This document shows, piece by piece, positions 6,686 through 9,458 of a stretch of DNA of 9,458 bases. Below the pieces are notes generated by a model. It did not search any database and was not told where the DNA came from. It saw only the letters and a list, made by a program, of their open reading frames with translations. The stretch lies in contig CAMDSU010000060.1 of NCBI GenBank assembly GCA_945907335.1, positions 1 to 9,458 of the forward strand, written 5' to 3'. Both the position numbers and the translations under genes were made by a program. Each line of letters starts with the position of its first letter. Within the stretch, counting starts at the first letter, position 1. Source of the stretch: Bordetella parapertussis. GTDB lineage: Bacteria > Pseudomonadota > Gammaproteobacteria > Burkholderiales > Burkholderiaceae_C.

Positions 6686-7387
6686 TTATGCCGCCAGGTC
6701 AAACAACAGCACTTCGGCTTGGCGTGCGTAGCCCAAGTGCAATTCAGTTTCATCGGTGATCAGCAATGCGTCTCCCGCATTCAGCGACTGACCGTTGGCC
6801 GTCAATGTGCCGCTGATCAGGTGCAAATACTGTTTTCTTTTGCTGTTCAAGGGCTGATGGAAAGATTCGTCACCGTCAAACAGTCCTGCAAATACATGGG
6901 CATCTGCATGAATTTTGACCGCGTGTGCTTGCGACTGCGGCCCGGCCACCAAGGTCAATTTGCCGCGTTTGCTTTCCGTAGGCACGGTTTTTTGTTCATA
7001 ACTGGGCGTCACACCTGCACGGTCAGGCAATATCCAGATTTGTAAAAAATGGGTCTGTTGTTGTGGTGCATGGTTGAACTCGCTGTGGCGTACGCCAGTG
7101 CCTGCACTCATGCGCTGTATGTCCCCGGGCGGAATGGCTTTCACATTGCCCATGCTGTCTTGGTGGGCCAATTCGCCGCTCAGCACATAACTGATGATTT
7201 CCATGTCTTGGTGGCCGTGGGTGCCAAACCCGGTACCTGGGGCGATACGGTCTTCGTTGATGACCCGCAAGTTGCCCCAACCCATATGGGCTGGGTCGTG
7301 GTAACCCGCAAACGAAAAACTGTGGTGGGACTGCAACCAACCGTGGTCTGCCCATCCCCTGTCCTCTGATTTACGCAATATCAACAT
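6686..7387 (-). CDS. Pirin family bicupin protein (YhhW/quercetin 2,3-dioxygenase-like)
   Basis: A 233-aa bicupin of the pirin family. E. coli YhhW and human pirin are relatives, some with quercetinase activity in vitro. The metal-binding set matches YhhW numbering exactly: H57 and H59 in GFGTHGHQDMEI, and H101 and E103 in GTGVRHSEFN. Other family hallmarks are the N-terminal RGWADHGWLQSHHSFSF, GNLRVINED, ISYVLSGELAHQDSMGN, QIWILP and the end AEVLLFDLA. The intact ligands argue for a functional metal site, unlike E. coli YhaK, which lacks them. The start ATG follows GCGGGG at 5 nt. It is divergent from a LysR gene across 105 bp and leads the flavodoxin gene by 27 nt, the usual layout of a LysR-controlled target operon. 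The physiological substrate is unknown. Confidence 0.94.
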   Translation of the reverse strand: MLILRKSEDRGWADHGWLQSHHSFSFAGYHDPAHMGWGNLRVINEDRIAPGTGFGTHGHQDMEIISYVLSGELAHQDSMGNVKAIPPGDIQRMSAGTGVRHSEFNHAPQQQTHFLQIWILPDRAGVTPSYEQKTVPTESKRGKLTLVAGPQSQAHAVKIHADAHVFAGLFDGDESFHQPLNSKRKQYLHLISGTLTANGQSLNAGDALLITDETELHLGYARQAEVLLFDLAA

Positions 7388-7402
7388 GTGTCGCCCCGCT
7401 AT

Positions 7403-7414
7403 TCAAGGGTTTGA
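7403..7414. promoter_or_regulatory. Short TCAA-N4-TTGA dyad near the pirin start
   Basis: TCAA (7403-7406) and TTGA (7411-7414) form an inverted repeat separated by GGGT, 16-27 bp upstream of the pirin ATG. It uses the same half-sites as the TCAA-N5-TTGA dyad at 7465-7477, about 62 bp away, so it may be a second regulator contact. It is short enough to occur by chance. Confidence 0.2.
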
Positions 7415-7440
7415 CTGTAAATCGGGTAAGGGGTGGTCAA
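7414..7440 (-). promoter_or_regulatory. Tentative promoter for the pirin-flavodoxin operon
   Basis: On the minus strand TTGACC (7435-7440, two mismatches from TTGACA) is followed after 15 nt by TACAGT (7414-7419, two mismatches from TATAAT). The spacing is short for sigma-70, as in some activator-dependent promoters. Transcription would start near 7407, leaving about 20 nt of leader before the pirin ATG. Confidence 0.25.
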
Positions 7441-7450
7441 GGTTGCGGCG

Positions 7451-7480
7451 ATTGATGGCATCATTCAATTTATTTGATGG
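7451..7480. promoter_or_regulatory. Compound operator-like dyads between lysR and pirin
   Basis: Several overlapping symmetric elements are packed in 30 bp. TGATG-G-CATCA is a perfect palindrome (7453-7463). CATCA-N11-TGATG is an inverted repeat (7459-7479). TCAA-TTTAT-TTGA (7465-7477) fits the T-N11-A pattern of LysR-type binding sites. The heptamer TTGATGG occurs twice in the same orientation, at 7452-7458 and 7474-7480, 22 bp apart, or about two helical turns. The cluster ends 12 bp before the lysR ATG, where bound regulator could repress its own gene while activating or repressing pirin. Assignment to this LysR is inference from position and pattern. Confidence 0.5.
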
Positions 7481-7492
7481 ATAAGGCCTTGA

Positions 7493-8467
7493 ATGAACTT
7501 TGCCAGAGACGTGCTAACCCCGGAAAGCCTGACCATGCTGCAGACCATTGCACGCTTGGGAAGTTTTGCTGCCGCCGCCCGCGAAATGGGTCTGGTGCCC
7601 AGCGCCCTGAGCTACCGGGTGCGGCAGATGGAAGAGACGCTGGACGTGTTGTTATTTGACCGGTCGTCACGGCAGGCGAAACTGACGGCGGCGGGCACTG
7701 AATTACTGAGCGAAGGCATGCGCCTGCTCAATGACATGGACAGCATCGCCCACCGTATCAAACGGGTGGCAACTGGCTGGGAAAGCCAGTTCACAGTGGT
7801 TGTCGACACCATCATTCAACAGCGAATAGTGATGGATTTATGCCAGCATTTTTTGGAGGCCAACCCGCCTACCCGCTTACGCTTGCGAGATGAAACCCTC
7901 AGCGGAACCTTGTATGCGTTGACATCGGGACAGGCAGATTTAGCCATCGGTGTTGTCCTCCAAGAGGACCTGCCTTCTGGGTTGCGCTTTGAAGAAATCG
8001 GCCCGGTGATGCAATTTGTATTCGCCGTGGCGCCTGGGCATCCGCTTGCTAATACCGGCCACCCCTTGAGCGATGCAGATATTCGAGCACACCGTGCTGT
8101 GGCGGTCGCTGACTCGGTCCCCCAAGGCAGTGGCATCACCATCGGTCTGCTGGCTGGACAGGATGTACTCACCCTGCCCAGCATGGCCGCCAAGCTCGAC
8201 GCCCAATTGCGTGGCTTAGGGGCTGGTTTTTTGCCAGAACCCATGGCCAGACCCTACATAGAGCGCGGCGAGTTGGTGGAATGCACCGTATTGCGCCCGC
8301 AACGCAGTGGCAAAATTACCTATGCTTGGCGTGACCACCCAAGACACCGCGCGGTTCCCGCCGGAGATCGCGCCTTGCAATGGTGGTTGGCGCAACTCAA
8401 ACATACGCACACTCGCCAAGCCTTATTGGGACAAGCCATGGGTTCGCAAGCTGCCACAAGGGTGTAG
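7493..8467 (+). CDS. LysR family transcriptional regulator
   Basis: A 324-aa LysR-type regulator. The N-terminal winged helix-turn-helix covers about residues 8-67 (LTPESLTMLQTIARLGSFAAAA, PSALSYRVRQME, LLFDRSSRQAKLTAAG). A linker helix (about 68-92) leads to the periplasmic-binding-like effector domain (about 98-300), with the segment LPSMAAKLDAQLRGLGAGFLPEPMARPYIERGELV. The last 20 or so residues (HTHTRQALLGQAMGSQAATRV) extend beyond the usual end and look unstructured. The ATG is supported by AAGG 6 nt upstream. It is divergent from the pirin operon, which it probably controls. E. coli YhaJ, a LysR protein next to the pirin-like yhaK, is a reasonable analogue. The inducer cannot be read from sequence; aromatic or quinone-like electrophiles are a guess from context. 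Confidence 0.94.
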   Translation: MNFARDVLTPESLTMLQTIARLGSFAAAAREMGLVPSALSYRVRQMEETLDVLLFDRSSRQAKLTAAGTELLSEGMRLLNDMDSIAHRIKRVATGWESQFTVVVDTIIQQRIVMDLCQHFLEANPPTRLRLRDETLSGTLYALTSGQADLAIGVVLQEDLPSGLRFEEIGPVMQFVFAVAPGHPLANTGHPLSDADIRAHRAVAVADSVPQGSGITIGLLAGQDVLTLPSMAAKLDAQLRGLGAGFLPEPMARPYIERGELVECTVLRPQRSGKITYAWRDHPRHRAVPAGDRALQWWLAQLKHTHTRQALLGQAMGSQAATRV

Positions 8468-8476
8468 AGTTGGGAT

Positions 8477-9458
8477 ATGAAACATACAGCTGTCATTGGC
8501 GCCGGCATGGCCGGTATCGCTCTCGCCCGCACTCTGATGCAAGCCGGCCACCGGGTCAGTGTGTTTGAAAAAAGCCATGGTGCAGGTGGCCGCATGGCCA
8601 CACGAAATACGCCCTACGGCAACTTTGACCATGGGGTGCAATATTTCACCATCCGTGACCCGCAATTCATGAAAGCCATCACCAGCGTGCCTGGCACGCC
8701 AGAAATTTGCCGAGCATGGAGCGCCAATGCTGTTCGGGTATTGGACCCCTTGGGTCGTGTCATAGAGGCGCCGCTGCCTTTGAGGGAACCGCATTTTGTG
8801 GCGGCCCCCGGAATGAACAGCCTGTTGCGACACTGGGCGCAACCATTGCAAGACGCGAATGCTTTGCATCTGCAGTCGCAAGTACAGTTTTTACGGAAAT
8901 CGCCGGCTTCGGGCAAGACCTGGGAGCTTGCCTGCAGTGACGGGGCTTTGCATACTGGCTTTGACCAAGTGGTATTGGCCATTCCCCATGTGCAGGTAGA
9001 CTATTTGTTGCGGCAGTCGGGTGCGCCTGCAGCCGGTTTCAACGGACTGCGAGACATGTCTGGGGTTGAGGTAGCACCATGTTGGACCTTGATGCTGGCC
9101 TATCCGCTGGCGCAACCCACCATGAACCATTTGGGCCCCCAATGGAACGCCGCACGCAGCACCCACCATCGGGTCGCTTGGATTTGCAGAGAGTCTTCCA
9201 AACCAGGACGCTCATCTGTCGAGCGCTGGACGGTTCAGGCCAGTGCGCAATGGTCACAACACCATTTGGAAGATGATGCTGACAGAGTGCAGGCAAAGTT
9301 GTTAAAGGCGTTTTCTGAATTGACCGGGATCCGCGCAGAACCGGGGTTCGCCCAAACGCATTTGTGGCGTTACGCCAAAACTGTTCAACCGTTGGGTAAA
9401 AAGCACCTGTGGGACCCGAAGTTAAACCTCGGGGTATGCGGTGACTGGCTGTTGGGGC
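8477..9458 (+). CDS. Renalase-like FAD/NAD(P)-dependent oxidoreductase, 3' truncated by window
   Basis: 327 codons with no stop; the gene continues past the right edge. Seen: an N-terminal Rossmann dinucleotide motif TAVIGAGMAGIALARTL with G8, G10 and G13, and the acidic residue E31 ending the second strand (VSVFEK) for FAD ribose. Then GAGGRMATR (35-43) and the FDHGVQYFT motif (50-58), hallmarks of the flavin amine oxidase/renalase-like group. A VVLAIP strand sits mid-protein, and near the edge is LGVCGDWLLG, the second FAD-contact motif, so only a short C-terminal helix should be missing. Family length is usually about 330-350 aa. Bacterial renalase relatives oxidise isomeric dihydro-NAD(P); whether this one does is unknown. 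It starts 9 nt after the LysR stop, so the two genes are probably co-transcribed. GGGA lies only 2 nt before the ATG, an unusually close ribosome site. Confidence 0.9.
   Translation, partial: MKHTAVIGAGMAGIALARTLMQAGHRVSVFEKSHGAGGRMATRNTPYGNFDHGVQYFTIRDPQFMKAITSVPGTPEICRAWSANAVRVLDPLGRVIEAPLPLREPHFVAAPGMNSLLRHWAQPLQDANALHLQSQVQFLRKSPASGKTWELACSDGALHTGFDQVVLAIPHVQVDYLLRQSGAPAAGFNGLRDMSGVEVAPCWTLMLAYPLAQPTMNHLGPQWNAARSTHHRVAWICRESSKPGRSSVERWTVQASAQWSQHHLEDDADRVQAKLLKAFSELTGIRAEPGFAQTHLWRYAKTVQPLGKKHLWDPKLNLGVCGDWLLG

Noticed and set aside
1..9458. CRISPR arrays, insertion sequences, tRNA genes, phage attachment sites, DnaA boxes
   Set aside because: Read on both strands: no spaced direct-repeat arrays, transposase motifs, tRNA cloverleaf signatures or TTATCCACA-type boxes were seen.

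Overview
The window reads as a stretch of betaproteobacterial chromosome, most likely Burkholderiales and possibly Comamonadaceae. Pointers are the dnaX-ybaB-recR operon with the 4.5S RNA gene head-to-head with dnaX, a LysR/pirin divergon, a DUF599 membrane protein, and moderate G+C judged by eye (not counted). The genus assignment is inference. It is mostly core and housekeeping DNA: I see no phage, IS, CRISPR, tRNA or rRNA.

Layout. 40-1461 (+): MltD-type lytic transglycosylase with two C-terminal LysM repeats. 1468-5173 (-): a gene train in the order dnaX (tau/gamma clamp-loader subunit), ybaB/ebfC, recR, then an orphan SsuA/THI5-like ABC substrate-binding protein that converges on mltD with a 6-nt gap. 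5206-5299 (+): ffs, the 4.5S signal recognition particle RNA, divergent from dnaX. 5330-7387 (-): pirin, a flavodoxin-fold WrbA-like protein and a DUF599 membrane protein, probably co-transcribed. 7388-7492: a 105-bp divergent regulatory region rich in dyads. 7493-8467 (+): LysR-type regulator. 8477-9458 (+): a renalase-like FAD/NAD(P) oxidoreductase that runs off the right edge. No gene-free stretch exceeds 300 bases. The largest gaps are 5174-5329 (holds ffs), 7388-7492 (LysR/pirin control region) and 6032-6124 (93 bp between the flavodoxin and DUF599 genes, with no convincing promoter or terminator seen).

Function. The left half couples replication and repair (DnaX, YbaB, RecR; the ybaB stop and recR start overlap in TGATG) with protein targeting (ffs). 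The right half looks like a small redox or electrophile-response island: a LysR regulator, a pirin with an intact metal site, a flavodoxin-type quinone reductase and an FAD oxidoreductase around one shared control region. It recalls the E. coli YhaJ (LysR)/YhaK (pirin) pair.

The most striking unlabelled signal is a run of nine A's in the dnaX coding strand (4060-4068), exactly at the junction between the clamp-loader domains and the tau-specific tail. Both alternative frames stop within one to five codons after it. This is the architecture expected for programmed slippage producing a short gamma subunit of 376 or 372 residues alongside the 542-residue tau. Next in interest are the helically phased TTGATGG repeats in the LysR/pirin control region, and the tightly packed dnaX/ffs start region, where the dnaX ATG has no Shine-Dalgarno sequence.
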